Source: Pholiota molesta
Lineage: Eukaryota > Basidiomycota > Agaricomycetes > Agaricales > Strophariaceae
Length of the DNA: 64,000 nucleotides
Assembly (NCBI GenBank): GCA_014925825.1
Contig: JACGCK010000021.1
Location: 310,001-374,000 of the forward strand
Direction: 5' to 3'
Positions 49,301 through 58,975 of the stretch are shown here, piece by piece; position 1 is the stretch's first letter, and every line of letters starts with the position of its first letter. The position numbers were made by a program, and so were the translations under genes. The notes under the pieces were generated by a model that saw only the letters and a program-made list of their open reading frames with translations, was not told where the DNA came from and searched no databases.

Positions 49301-52015
49301 TCGCGCAGGGTACAACAGGGGCGCGCCTTCCAGAATCGCCCAGCCTCCGTAAAACATACACTGATAGATATGCATTTTGGCTGCTGCTGCTGCTGCTCGT
49401 CGAAGAAAAAGAAGGCGGAAGGGTGGCACGCACGCCTTCCAACGAAAACGTGAAAAAAATCAAAGCGAAACCGTGAAAACCCCTCCAAAACCCCTCCAAA
49501 TCTCCAACTCTCCTCCAAGAAGCCTCTCCAAAACCCCAAAAACACCAAACACCAAACACCAAACAAAAAGAAAGTCAACTCACAGTCTCATCCTCATACC
49601 CCCCACCGTCCTCCCCATACCGCCCCTGCCCCTGCCCCACCCAACCCCCACCTCTCCCCTCCACTAGCCCACCCCCGCCCCGCACCTCCTCGCCCGCATA
49701 AAAGTCCTCGCGCCCATACGCATGGTGCAGCGGCGGCGCGAAGCCGTACCCCTCCGCATCGAGCGAGGCCCGTCTCTGCCCTATCCCCGATGCCTGCCCG
49801 CTGTGCCCATGCACCCCTACCCCCGCCTGCGCGTGCCCGCCAGACGCAGACGACGACGCCGTCCCCGGCCGGCTCTGCACGAGCCCATAGAGCGGCGCCG
49901 CATACGCGTGCGCCGCGTTCGACGCCAGCCCCTGGACCGCATTGGCGTTGGCGTTGGGCGCGAACGCCGGCGCGCTGGGCAGGAGGTAGTGCGGCGCGGG
50001 GTACGGCATCGCGAGGTTCGCGTGGTTCATGAGATGTGCACTTGAGCTGCTGTGGTTGGCGTTGCTGTTGTTGTGGTTGGCATTGTTGTTGGCGCTGGTG
50101 TGTGAGGTGTGGTTGTTGGTGTGGTTGTTGGCGCTGGTGGTGTGTGAGGCGGCGCTGGGGTGTGAGGTGGCATTATTCAAGGTGGTATTGGGGTGCGGCG
50201 GCGGCGGCGCCGGTGGGTGCTGCTGCTGCTGCGTTTTATCTATAACATGGGAAGCAAAGAAAAGGGGCGAAAAAAGGGGCGAAAGGAAGAGCGGCGAAAA
50301 GAAGAATGGGCGAAAGGGCGAACGAAAGCGGAAGGGCGAAAGAGAGAAAGATGGAAAGAAGGAAGGGCGGCGCACGCAGGAGTAGGAGTAGGATAGGAGT
50401 AGAACAGAACAGAACAGAACAGCATAGAATAAATTAAAAACAGAAGCAAGGCGGGGGGTGCAGGAAAAGAAAGTGAAAAAAAACAGGTTTTAGCGCTACG
50501 TATACCTAACACTCGGGACAGCAAAGTTCAAATTACCATTGACATGCATCCCCGCCTCCCCACCACCGCGCCGCTGCTGCAGTTGCTGCTGCTGCTGGTG
50601 TTGCTGCGCCGCCGCCGCGCGCTGCAGCTGCTGGTGCTGGTGCTGCAGCTGTGCCTGCTGGTGCTGCTGGTGCTGCCTCAGCTGCTGCAGCTGATTCTGC
50701 TGCTGCTGGTGATTCTGTTGTTGTTGTTGTTGTTGTTGATGATGTTGTTGCTGATGTTGCTGATGCACCTGCTGCCCCCCATACCCATCCCCGTCCTGCG
50801 CCTCCCACCCAGCCAGCCACCCCCCGCGCGCATCATACAGCCCGCCCGGCGTCAGCCCCGACCCCCCGCGCGCCCCGCAGGCCCGCCGCCCCCGGCGAAC
50901 AGCTCCGCCTGCGCACGGTACTTCGCCGCATAGTCCAGCTCCCCCGCGGCCGCACCCGGCGCGGCGGCGGGGTACAAAGCGGGGAACGCGAACGAGTTCG
51001 AGTGGTACAGCGTCTCCGCCATCGTCGCCAGCGGCGGCCCCGCGCCCGCGCCGCTCGCAGACGCCCCCGCGGCGGAGGCGGGCGGCGGGCCAAGGAGGAA
51101 GTCCTCGTCGTACCCGCCGCGCGGCGGGAGCCCCAGCGCACTTGCCGCCGCGGAGGAGGAGAGGCCGCTGGAGGTGCTCGCGGCGCTGGAGAGCATGGGC
51201 ATGCCCGCGGCGAGCGCGGCGGCGGAGGAGAGCAGGGGGCCCCCGGCGGGCCCGGCGGAGGAGGAGGAGGCAGAGGCGGAGGCGGGGGCGGGGGCGCGCG
51301 CGGAGTGCCCGGGGCCGGCGGGCGCCGTCTGGCGGTGGAACTTGACGAACGTGCAGCGGCATTTCCTGCTGACGCATTTGGCTGCGTGCATGCGGCAACG
51401 AGCATGGGCAACAGGGGGCCGAGGACAAAGGACATGGATGGTGATGGAAAATGCAAAGATTAAGCGCATATATGCGGTGGATATGGACAAGAAACTCACC
51501 GCAGGGGTTGCAGCCGTCGCAGGGGAGGGAGAGCTGGACGCACTGGTCGCAGGCCTGCTTAGAGGTGGTGGCGCGGGACGCGGACGCAGAGCCCTTCCTG
51601 CGCGCCCCGGTATTCGGGAGAGGCTTTTCATTTGCATGGCATTTGTTTACGTGGCGCGAAAGCAGGTCACTGAGCATAAAAGTGGCGATTAGCGATCCGC
51701 ACTCCACGACCCAAGCCCCAGGCCGCCAGAAGGCCGTAAATGACACCCCCGCCCAGACACGCCCAGAAAAAAGGGCAGATAAGCGGAACGGGGACCCACC
51801 TCCTCGCGAACTGATCGCCGCAATACTGGCATTTGTAAGGGCGGTCGCCCGTGTCTATGGGGGGCAAAAAGAGGAGTGAGCGGAGCGATTGGCAGGTGGA
51901 GTGTTTCTGGGGCGGTGGGGCACCACGCAGACGTACGGGAGCGCATGTGGCGGGCGACGTGCTGGGGGCGCGTGAACGTCGCCTGGCAGACGGGGCACTT
52001 GTGGTCGCCGCCCAT
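46318..52015 (-). CDS. C2H2 zinc-finger transcription factor with adjacent Cys-rich cluster
   Basis: The ATG at 52015 starts MGGDHKCPVCQATFTRPQHV. Exons: 51937-52015, 51800-51854, 51500-51669, about 50506-51381, 49584-50239, 47768-47907, 47065-47702 and 46318-46997, about 1,095 aa. Two C2H2 fingers (RHMRSHTGDRPYKCQYCGDQ, ARSDLLSRHVNKCH) are followed by a cysteine cluster (CDQCVQLSLPCDGCNPC, KCVSRKCRCTFVKFHRQ), a combination seen in agaricomycete regulators. The middle is rich in Gln, His and Asn. Late blocks READSRELREVWKQYMRTPL, HGNEEDLRSYEAAVLARKAP, RPSFKRLPSQTLGP and SLAERRRRRMSAPS are family-like. Frame changes occur at the C6 run 50862-50867, near 47830, in exon 7 and near 46850. The exon 4/5 junction is unclear: GTATAC at 50505 has the wrong phase, GTGTTA at 50512 has the right one. 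It is probably a nuclear regulator; targets are unknown. Confidence 0.8.
47908..49583 (-). other. 1,676-bp intron with extreme A depletion on the sense strand
   Basis: The donor GTGAGT follows ...YEDET and the acceptor GATGTAG precedes AAFRLGNIPDRNSTSSVN in matching phase 0. The plus strand is rich in A and C and almost lacks T: in the four 60-base rows beginning 48421, 48781, 48841 and 48901 I count 9 T in 240 bases. The transcript side therefore has hardly any A, so stop codons are rare and all three minus frames show long but motif-free open frames. Basidiomycete introns are normally 50-80 bp. Confidence 0.6.
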
Positions 52016-52288
52016 CGTAGTGCTGGGACGGACGGGGGTGGTGATGTTCGTGTTGCACGCAACGGGCTGCCTACTTGAATCACCCACCCTCAATCCACTA
52101 TTTTCAAGACGTCACTCTCCCACGCCCCTTGACGACAGCGTCACCCCTCCCGCTCCGTCCCACCACCCCCGTAGCCCCCTCCCGCCAAGCACCCCACCGC
52201 ACTCACTGCCACCCACCTGCCTCCCATCTGGCCGTGCATCGCGCCCGGTGCCCCCGACGTCGCCCGCCTGCTCCCGCCCACCACCCCA

Positions 52289-52296
52289 TGACGTCA
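52289..52296 (+). promoter_or_regulatory. Perfect CRE/ATF palindrome TGACGTCA
   Basis: Located 274 bp upstream of the C2H2 factor start. It is the consensus for CREB/ATF-type bZIP proteins; a function here is inferred. Confidence 0.55.
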
Positions 52297-52366
52297 ATAC
52301 ATTGTCTTTATTTGCCCCAGATCCGCTCAGCGGAGATCAAATCTCACCCGAATAAGATCGGCCCCC

Positions 52367-52374
52367 TGACGTCA
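52367..52374 (+). promoter_or_regulatory. Second perfect TGACGTCA palindrome
   Basis: Located 352 bp upstream of the same start and 78 bp from the first copy. Two weaker GACGTC cores (52107-52114 and 52255-52262) lie in the same region. Confidence 0.55.
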
Positions 52375-54794
52375 TGATCTCTACCGCTGCCACTGCGCGG
52401 CTCGCCCATCAATCATTTGAGTTTTGGGGTCGGTCGCATTTAATTTTACCGTGCGCTCGCGTCGCTCGAGTCCCCGCGTCGCGTCCGGGGCGCGCTCGCC
52501 AGCGCGACCCACAGCAGCCCACAGCATGCGCGCGTACCCCCACATCCAGTAAGCCCCCAATCCCTCCCACTATCGCCTCATACCCTACACGCCCACCCAC
52601 GGAAATACACCGCGCACCCCGGAAAAATAAAACGCGGGAAAGGCGTGCGTACTCCCTGTCCGTATGTAACGAAGCTGTGCGGTTATCCTTGGACTGTATT
52701 GCCTATCGTAAGTACAGCGTCGATGCCACCGCGCGTCATCCACCGAAGGGACGGGCGCAGCACCCCGACTCGGAAATATAAAATCAATCCAGCGTCTGAT
52801 TTCATTATCCCGCTCGCCGCACCCGCGTCGAGCGTTGTCACCTCGTCCCGCCGACCAACCCCCGCCCATCCGAGGGAGAACCCTCCGAACTGTAATTCCT
52901 TATCACTTTTCTCCCACCCGTCCTTCCTCCCGGCGCCAATCCGCAGCAGCAGCATCAAACCCTCGCATCACGGTCCCATCTATCTTATCCGTGAGAAGGG
53001 ATCCCAGCAAATCAGATCCATCCACCTTTCCCATCTACCCATCCCATCTCACCTATCCAAAACGCTTGATCAGCCCGACCACTCACCGCCCGCGCTGCAC
53101 AGCCAATCCCATCTTCCCATCTCGTCTTCCCATCACCGCTGTCCATCGTCATGCGTCCAGCAAATCCAGCGCAAATCACCCCCTCAAATAGACCGCCCCG
53201 GATTGGCCCCTCCCCCCTCGGCCCATCGCCGCCCTCCGCAAAACGCGTCCTCCCACGATCCCCCCATCCATTTCTTCTAGCAAGCATCCGTGCTGTATGT
53301 GACAGTTTAAACTAAGCACAAAACAGTTTATTTAAGTTTAGTAACAGTTTAAGCACGTGTATCTAACGCTCTAGACCCGACAATGGCACAGATGCAAGGC
53401 TCACGGGATAACACTCGTATGTTTTCGACATACACATAGAGTCTAAACCCTCTACGGCAACGCACTCCCAGGCCTGCATCCTTCATCGTGTCAACTATCC
53501 GACGAAGCAACGGTAATAAGTAAACATAGTGGTGGGTTATATTTACTCTTTCCTATCTTTAATCTCTGTAGAGTACATTGACTGTATGATTGACATATGC
53601 ACACACCTATGTCAGACGAGAACGAACTAAAATCACTCCCACTAGCTAGCGTGCAATTAATTTATCGCTTCGTCTTCGCTGCGTACGTTAATCCCCAGAC
53701 CAAGTACTTACTTTACCTTGCTTCCCGACATAGAATCATCGCCCCCAAATGACCACCAAAACCGACACAGCACCCGCCCTACTGGAGTCTGGACCACAAA
53801 CCCTAGATGACGATAACGCTGGCATCCCACAGATTACCAGCGCACCACCCTCGTCATTCCAAAGCCACGGTGGTTCATACGCGGAGCTGAGATGGACACT
53901 CGAAAGAGAACAGAAACCTACAATATTATTGCTACGCGCCTGTTGCATACATGCACACAATTGAATGTCAGCGGATGAATGACGCGCTGAATGCATGATC
54001 AAGAATCAGCGTTAGCGCCGACGCCGACGCCGACACGCGCATACCGCGGCGAGGCAGCGCTAATTATAAAATCGGTCAAGGTCCCTTCTCCTAATCTTTA
54101 TGGTTCAATGTCTATTCAAATCCCCTACACGATAAGGCGATGACGCCGGGCCAATGGCTGCGCATTGACATGACGCGCCCCATGACAAAGGACCCAAAGC
54201 GCTCCTCGACCTGACGAAAATCGTCGACATACAATGTACATACACCCCCTCCATCCCATGCCACCCAGCGCTCACCCCCACCCGCGTCATCTCAGCGCTC
54301 ACTGCACGCATCAATCGAGGTTGATAGCAAAACGACGCCTTGCCTTCTAAGGCAATTCAGAGAGTAAGGAAAGACCCCAGATAAGGACTAGCGCGCTGCG
54401 CCCCTAATACGCGACTTGCAAGTGACAGTAATGCTCTGATAGGCTGGCTCTGATGCTCTGATACGTTCGTTAGCGCTCGGGATAAAGGAACAGAACCTGC
54501 ACTGATGGAAGTAAGTACTTAGACCGGTACCGCGGTGCCGCAGCGTATCATCAGCACCTGGTGTCCTACATATATCAGCCTCCAATAAAAGATTAACAAT
54601 CCTGAATCATTGACAGTTCATGATCAGTCGCATTTATTCTAAGCGTTCTCAATCTATAAAATTATTCGTTGAGCCTGCGTATGTTCTTCCTGAAATTGTC
54701 CGTATATCTCCTAGTTGCACGCCATACACTCAATGCAGTAGCGCTTCGCAGTGCTCGTTTACGCTTTATCATCCAGCGTCGCCGCCACGATAGG
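52375..54794. other. Intergenic, 2.4 kb, C-rich then AT-rich
   Basis: The first 900 bp are pyrimidine-rich on the plus strand (many CCCATC and CCACC runs) and belong to the far promoter of the C2H2 gene. From 53290 the sequence is AT-rich. A 71-codon frame starting at 53749 has a coding look but no motif and no clear continuation. No gene supported. Confidence 0.4.
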
Positions 54795-54799
54795 GAGAC

Positions 54800-55005
54800 T
54801 GTTGATTTAAACGGTTCTCGAACGTTTAGGCGGGTGGAAAAGGGACCCTCGCAAACGCGCGAGGTCCCATTCATCATAATCAGTACTTAAATACATCAAC
54901 AACTATGTAGAGAATCACATGAAATATAAAACAATAATGTGAATGCATGGTTACGAAATGGAAAGTGATAACGCAGGTGATGTGCTTGAATTCATCAATC
55001 CAACA
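54800..55005 (-). repeat. 3' LTR of the Copia-like element
   Basis: A 206-bp LTR with TG/CA ends (plus-strand view TGTTGATTT...CATCAATCCAACA). It is the downstream copy with respect to the minus-strand gag. Confidence 0.88.
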
Positions 55006-55771
55006 CACCCCCGCAAGCGCAACACCACAAGAAATGAAAGGAATATCAAAAATAAAAGAGAACTTCATACCGGCGGCACCCCCGCAATCTTATCAAAGTC
55101 CTTCAAAAAGCCAAATCGGAATCTTCATCGTCGGATGTGGAAACAGCTGCAGCAGTTTCGGCATTCTTCCCCTTCGTCTTCTCCCAAGCTAATCTCTCTG
55201 GACAGTCCGACTTGTAATGTCCCTTCTTGTCGCAAAAGAAGCAAACAATTTCAGACGTTTGACGCACGAGCCCGCGCTTATTTCCGCGCTGGGTAACAGC
55301 CATCGCCTCGTCTTGGGCTCCTTCGGAATTTTCGGAGTTCGGTTTTCCGGAAAGCTGGCGCACTTCCTCATTGAGCAAGCGCGAAATCACATGGGCGAGA
55401 GTAAGTTGGTCGGTGGGAGTAGAGTCAAAATTAATGATAACAGCATCATAGCTCGGAGGGAGTCCCATAGTCAAAGCAAGGATCTTGTCCTGGTCGCTGA
55501 CAGTTATCCCGGCTTGCTCTAGTCGAAAAGCGAGTGCTTGAATCTGTCCGATCCACGCTTGCATCGTCTCGGAGGTCTTCTTCAGCGTGAGAAACTTGCG
55601 GCGCAGCGCCAGGCTTGTCGCAAATCCGGCGGCTCGATGAACGCTTTCTAAAATTAGCCAAATAGCGCGCGGGTCGTCTGATCGCAAGCAATGAGATAAT
55701 TGGCCATCCTCGAGGCGCAGAATGATCTCGGCTCGTGCTTCATTCATCTTCGTCTTCTTGCGCGCCTTCAG

Positions 55772-57110
55772 TAAGGCTGGACACGAGTCGCAGCTACTCA
55801 TGAGTACCTGTGGGTTTACTCGTGGGAATACTTGCGAGTAGACTGACTCGCGGGTCTGGGTCACCCGTTCCCACGGGTACGTCCGGATCCAAGTTTCACT
55901 TTCTGGAATGGTGGGTACTCGCGTGAGTACTCGTCAACACTGGTATTTTTCACTCATTGATATGGCTTGAATTTATTATCTCAAAAATTTTAAATAAAAC
56001 ATCAGTGGCACCGCCAATAATGTGGAAACAATGTTCAACAAGCAAGTTGACATCGCGGGAGGAGTTTCAAACTCCGCTTGAATGCATCAAGCCAGTCACT
56101 TTGTGTCCTTCACCTCCCATCCTCCCTCCAAGACGACGCATGTGCACCACATCGCCCCCACCGCCTTCGTCCCTCCCCTCCAAATGACGTGAGTTCACCA
56201 CATCACCCCCACCGCCCACCGCATCGTGCCGCGATGACGCCCGCGGCCCACAACGTTACCCCCAACCACCGCCAACGACGCCCACAACATCGCCTGTGCA
56301 TGGACCACATTGCCCCCACCTCCTGCCACATCGTGCCGCCCTGCCGCGACGACGCCCGATGCGTCACTCCGCTCGCTCACGCGCCACGACGATGGATGAA
56401 GGGTGTAGGAAATGGAAGGGGAGACCCGGGAGCGGGAGACCCACCAGGTACGCCCCTCTACGCCCTTCACCCTCGCTCACCATTGACACCCATCCCCTCC
56501 CCACAGCTTTGTTGCACGGCGACGAGGAGCTGCACTAGCGCAGCTGGTTCATGCGCTCTGCCACGTCACCATGACGAGGCGACGTGCTCAAACCAAAGCG
56601 TCGGCGGCGCGCCCGCGACCACCCATCCCTCACGACACAATGGCGAAACAACACGACGGCAAAACAACGCGACGGCGAAACCACGCGATGGCGAAACCAT
56701 GCGACGGCAAAACCACGCGATGGTGAAACCACGCCCTGACGCGACGGCGCACGCCTGGCAAAACAACGCCTCGGCACTCACCGTCTACACGTACAATAAG
56801 TGCTGCATATGCAGCACTATGCGGCGTGGAGACGCATCGTGCCAGGTGTTGCCACACCCGCAATTTCCTGTCGCCACGGCCCTCTCGCACTTGCCATGTG
56901 CCGAGTACTCGCAAGTATACCTGTGGGTACTTGTAAGAACTCGTACCCTGGCAAGTACTCGCAAACTCGCAGATACTTGTGAGTTTTGACTCGCGGATCC
57001 GGGTGATCCGTGGGAACAAACTCGCACGGATCCGAGTATGAGATTTGAGCTTCGAAATACTCGCGAGTTCGGATCCGGGTCACCCGCGAGTAGACTCGTG
57101 TCCAGCCTTA
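55772..57110. mobile_element. hAT-like non-autonomous DNA transposon nested in gag
   Basis: The 1,339-bp element has perfect 18-bp terminal inverted repeats, TAAGGCTGGACACGAGTC at 55772-55789 and its reverse complement at 57093-57110. It is flanked by the 8-bp direct repeat GCCTTCAG (55764-55771 and 57111-57118). An 8-bp target duplication is the mark of the hAT superfamily. Subterminal regions are crowded with ACTCG and GAGTA motifs, as in hAT elements. The interior is GC-rich with long open frames but no transposase motif. Confidence 0.88.
56640..56733 (+). repeat. 16-bp tandem repeat inside the hAT-like element
   Basis: About six copies of a unit like GCGACGGCGAAACCAC, varying at C/T and A/C positions. 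Confidence 0.75.
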
Positions 57111-57501
57111 GCCTTCAGCGCGGCTTCGAATTCCGTCGCAATCGTCGATGCGTCCTTCTCCTTTCCGTCTGCAGTGAAAACATCGATAGTTGGCTGAACC
57201 ACTTCCCACAAGCCAGCGCGCACAAGAACAGCTTCCATGCGCAGAGACCACTCCGCATAGTTGGTGTTGTTCAAACGTTCGAAGCGAGCACTAGATTCGG
57301 GGGTCGACATCTTGAGAGGTGGGTAGAGTAGCAAGGATAGAGGAATGGAAATAGTGTCTCGTAGGTTCTTCAAGTGTTCTTCTGCAGTTTATTTTGCTAG
57401 GTACTGCAACCTAAGAATAAGACCGAGTTTGCGTGAGAGATAAGCAAAAGATGTCGCTCGGAATGGCACGAGAGCTGCGCAGAGGGTATAATGCGCGTTT
57501 G

Positions 57502-57707
57502 TGTTGATTTAAACGGTTCTCGAACGTTTAGGCGGGTGGAAAAGGGACCCTCGCAAACGCGCGAGGTCCCATTCATCATAATCAGTACTTAAATACATCA
57601 ACAACTATGTAGAGAATCACATGAAATATAAAACAATAATGTGAATGCATGGTTACGAAATGGAAAGTGATAATGCAGGTGATGCGCTTGAATTCATCAA
57701 TCCAACA
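57502..57707 (-). repeat. 5' LTR of the Copia-like element
   Basis: The second 206-bp copy, nearly identical to 54800-55005. It is upstream of gag in the element's own orientation. Confidence 0.88.
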
Positions 57708-57712
57708 GAGAC

Positions 57713-58128
57713 GAGGTCTCCGTATACTAATACCGTATAGTGCACGTTAGGGTGGGACAATTGGGAGCAGTAGTTGTAGAAATCGGCCAAGGGCGAGGAG
57801 AGGATGGATGAGCATTTAAAGTTGGGCAGCATCTCAGCCTTCGAAAGAGCCTCTATAAATATCAAAAATATATGTAAATATTTTTCTCTTCTACGAGTAA
57901 CGACGGACAAATAGATAGCATTACCTAGGCTGTAATAGACAACAAGGAGGTATTTGTTGAAGTTTTGTAACGTTAATAGAGTTCCAAGCTTGCAGCTTTC
58001 TGCAGTGGATCGCGGAGTTCAAAATTAGTTCGCTGTCAACTCAGCGGCCTTTGAGCGGCCTTACTTGAATACTTGAGTACATACTTACTTTTCACTTTTC
58101 CACTCAACGTCGACGCCAAAAACTTCAG
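57713..58128. other. Upstream region of the truncated F-box gene
   Basis: Contains no further element. The LTR insertion falls about 0.4 kb before the F-box start. Confidence 0.4.
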
Positions 58129-58535
58129 ATGTTTGACGATCTCCTCAATCAAGCCCTCAGTCTATGGCCTGTTCAACAAGCTGTTCCTCACATGGAGCAA
58201 GAGGTCGACCGCCTCCCCCTGCGTTCGGATTTTTCAGGAATGGCTACGTACCAAAGATTGGAGGCTATGTCGCTGACTGGACATCCTCATTCCTTTGCGA
58301 ACTCAAGTACACCTATTTCTTGGCAGCTACCCCTTCCATACGACATCCTATTCGACATTATTCATTCTTACCTCCTGGATACGTTGCCTACTCTGCGTAA
58401 CCTACACGGGACCTGCAGGAGCCTGACAGCGCTCTGTCGCCCGCTCTGCTTCGGAACCATGACCATCACCACGACATCTACACAGTTGTCTACCTTCGAG
58501 AAAGTCGCGACCATTCTTAGCACCTGTCTCAACTC
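58129..58535 (+). pseudogene. Truncated F-box gene, paralogue of 27556-28979
   Basis: The frame from ATG 58129 reads MFDDLLNQALSLWPVQQAVP, then LPLRSDFSGMATYQRLEAMS and the F-box ISWQLPLPYDILFDIIHSYL with CRSLTALCRPLCFGTMTI. It is collinear with the gene at 27556-28979 over about 110 residues, up to LSTFEKVATILS. There homology stops abruptly near 58520; the frame drifts into the repeat that follows and ends at 58639-58641. The whole Leu-rich part is missing. If made, the stub would contain the F-box without a substrate-binding region. Confidence 0.75.
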
Positions 58536-58975
58536 GTGCGCTCAATCCTACTTTGGGGTCCAAAGGGCGGTGGGATTGAGTCTACGCCTTACTGTTCACA
58601 GTGTGTCATATAATCAAGTCTATTGTAGTCCCGCAAAGTAGACTTTTAATCCTACATAATTATCAATCCTACGGAGTTCCTTTGGATTATTATCCAAGTT
58701 GATAGACTATGTTAAATGGTAGGATTAAGCATATAATATTAGAAACAAGCCTATTTTAATCCAATGTAATCCTATCATTGATTACTTAACTAGGTACACT
58801 AATAATTCTATATAATCCTAGGAATGAGATATAGCGCATATAGGATTGGTATTGGTGACAAAGTAAGCCTAGCACAAGCCTATCCGATAATCCTATTGAT
58901 AAGCCTATTCTATGGTAGGAATAAGCCTAGGGTACTTAGGCTTAGGATAGGCTTATGGGTAGGTTTCAGGCAACA
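58536..58975. repeat. Motif-dense repeat (AATCCTA / AGCCTA, both orientations)
   Basis: About 440 bp carry more than a dozen copies of AATCCTA or TAGGATT and AGCCTA or TAGGCT on both strands. The left end folds back on itself (CTCAATCC at 58538 with GGATTGAG near 58570). It begins where the F-box homology ends, so it probably belongs to an inserted miniature transposon. No target duplication was identified. Confidence 0.55.

Larger units (their letters stand above)
55103..57310 (-). pseudogene. gag: Copia-type gag (UBN2 and zinc knuckle), split by an insertion
   Basis: The N-terminal part starts at ATG 57310 (MSTPESSARFERLNNTNYAE) and runs to the insertion at 57110. The C-terminal part continues from 55763 (KKTKMNEARAEIILRL) through a UBN2-type region (WIGQIQALAFRLEQAGITV, ALTMGLPPSYDAVIINFD) to a CCHC zinc knuckle (CFFCDKKGHYKSDC) and a stop at 55103. 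The frame is continuous across the nested element when that element and one copy of its target duplication are left out, which corresponds to a gag of about 286 aa. Gag coats element RNA in virus-like particles. As it stands the gene is interrupted. Confidence 0.85.
54800..57707 (-). mobile_element. Copia-like LTR retrotransposon, gag only, with nested insertion
   Basis: Two 206-bp direct repeats (54800-55005 and 57502-57707) begin TGTTG and end CAACA and are flanked by the 5-bp target duplication GAGAC (54795-54799 and 57708-57712). On comparison by eye the repeats differ at only about two positions, so the insertion is young. The interior, once the nested element is removed, is only about 1.15 kb and carries a gag-type gene on the minus strand but no integrase, reverse transcriptase or RNase H. 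A purine run (GCGGGGGTG, minus strand) adjoins the 3' LTR as expected for a polypurine tract. I did not recognise a standard primer-binding site. It is a non-autonomous element dependent on enzymes made elsewhere. Confidence 0.85.

Noticed and set aside
50651..51463. Plus-strand frame opposite the C2H2 factor
   Set aside because: Antisense to the exon carrying the Cys cluster; composition is a by-product of the Ala/Ser/Gln coding strand.
53749..53964. Possible small gene starting MTTKTDTAPALLES
   Set aside because: Codon use looks plausible but there is no motif, no convincing splice continuation and no homologue I can name.
56078..56989. 300-codon frame inside the hAT-like element as a transposase
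   Set aside because: His/Arg/Pro-rich with no hAT dimerisation or catalytic motifs; part of it is the 16-bp tandem repeat.
58870..58965. Telomere-like TAGGCTTAGG repeats
   Set aside because: The units are irregular and occur in both orientations; they do not match the TTAGGG telomere repeat of most fungi.
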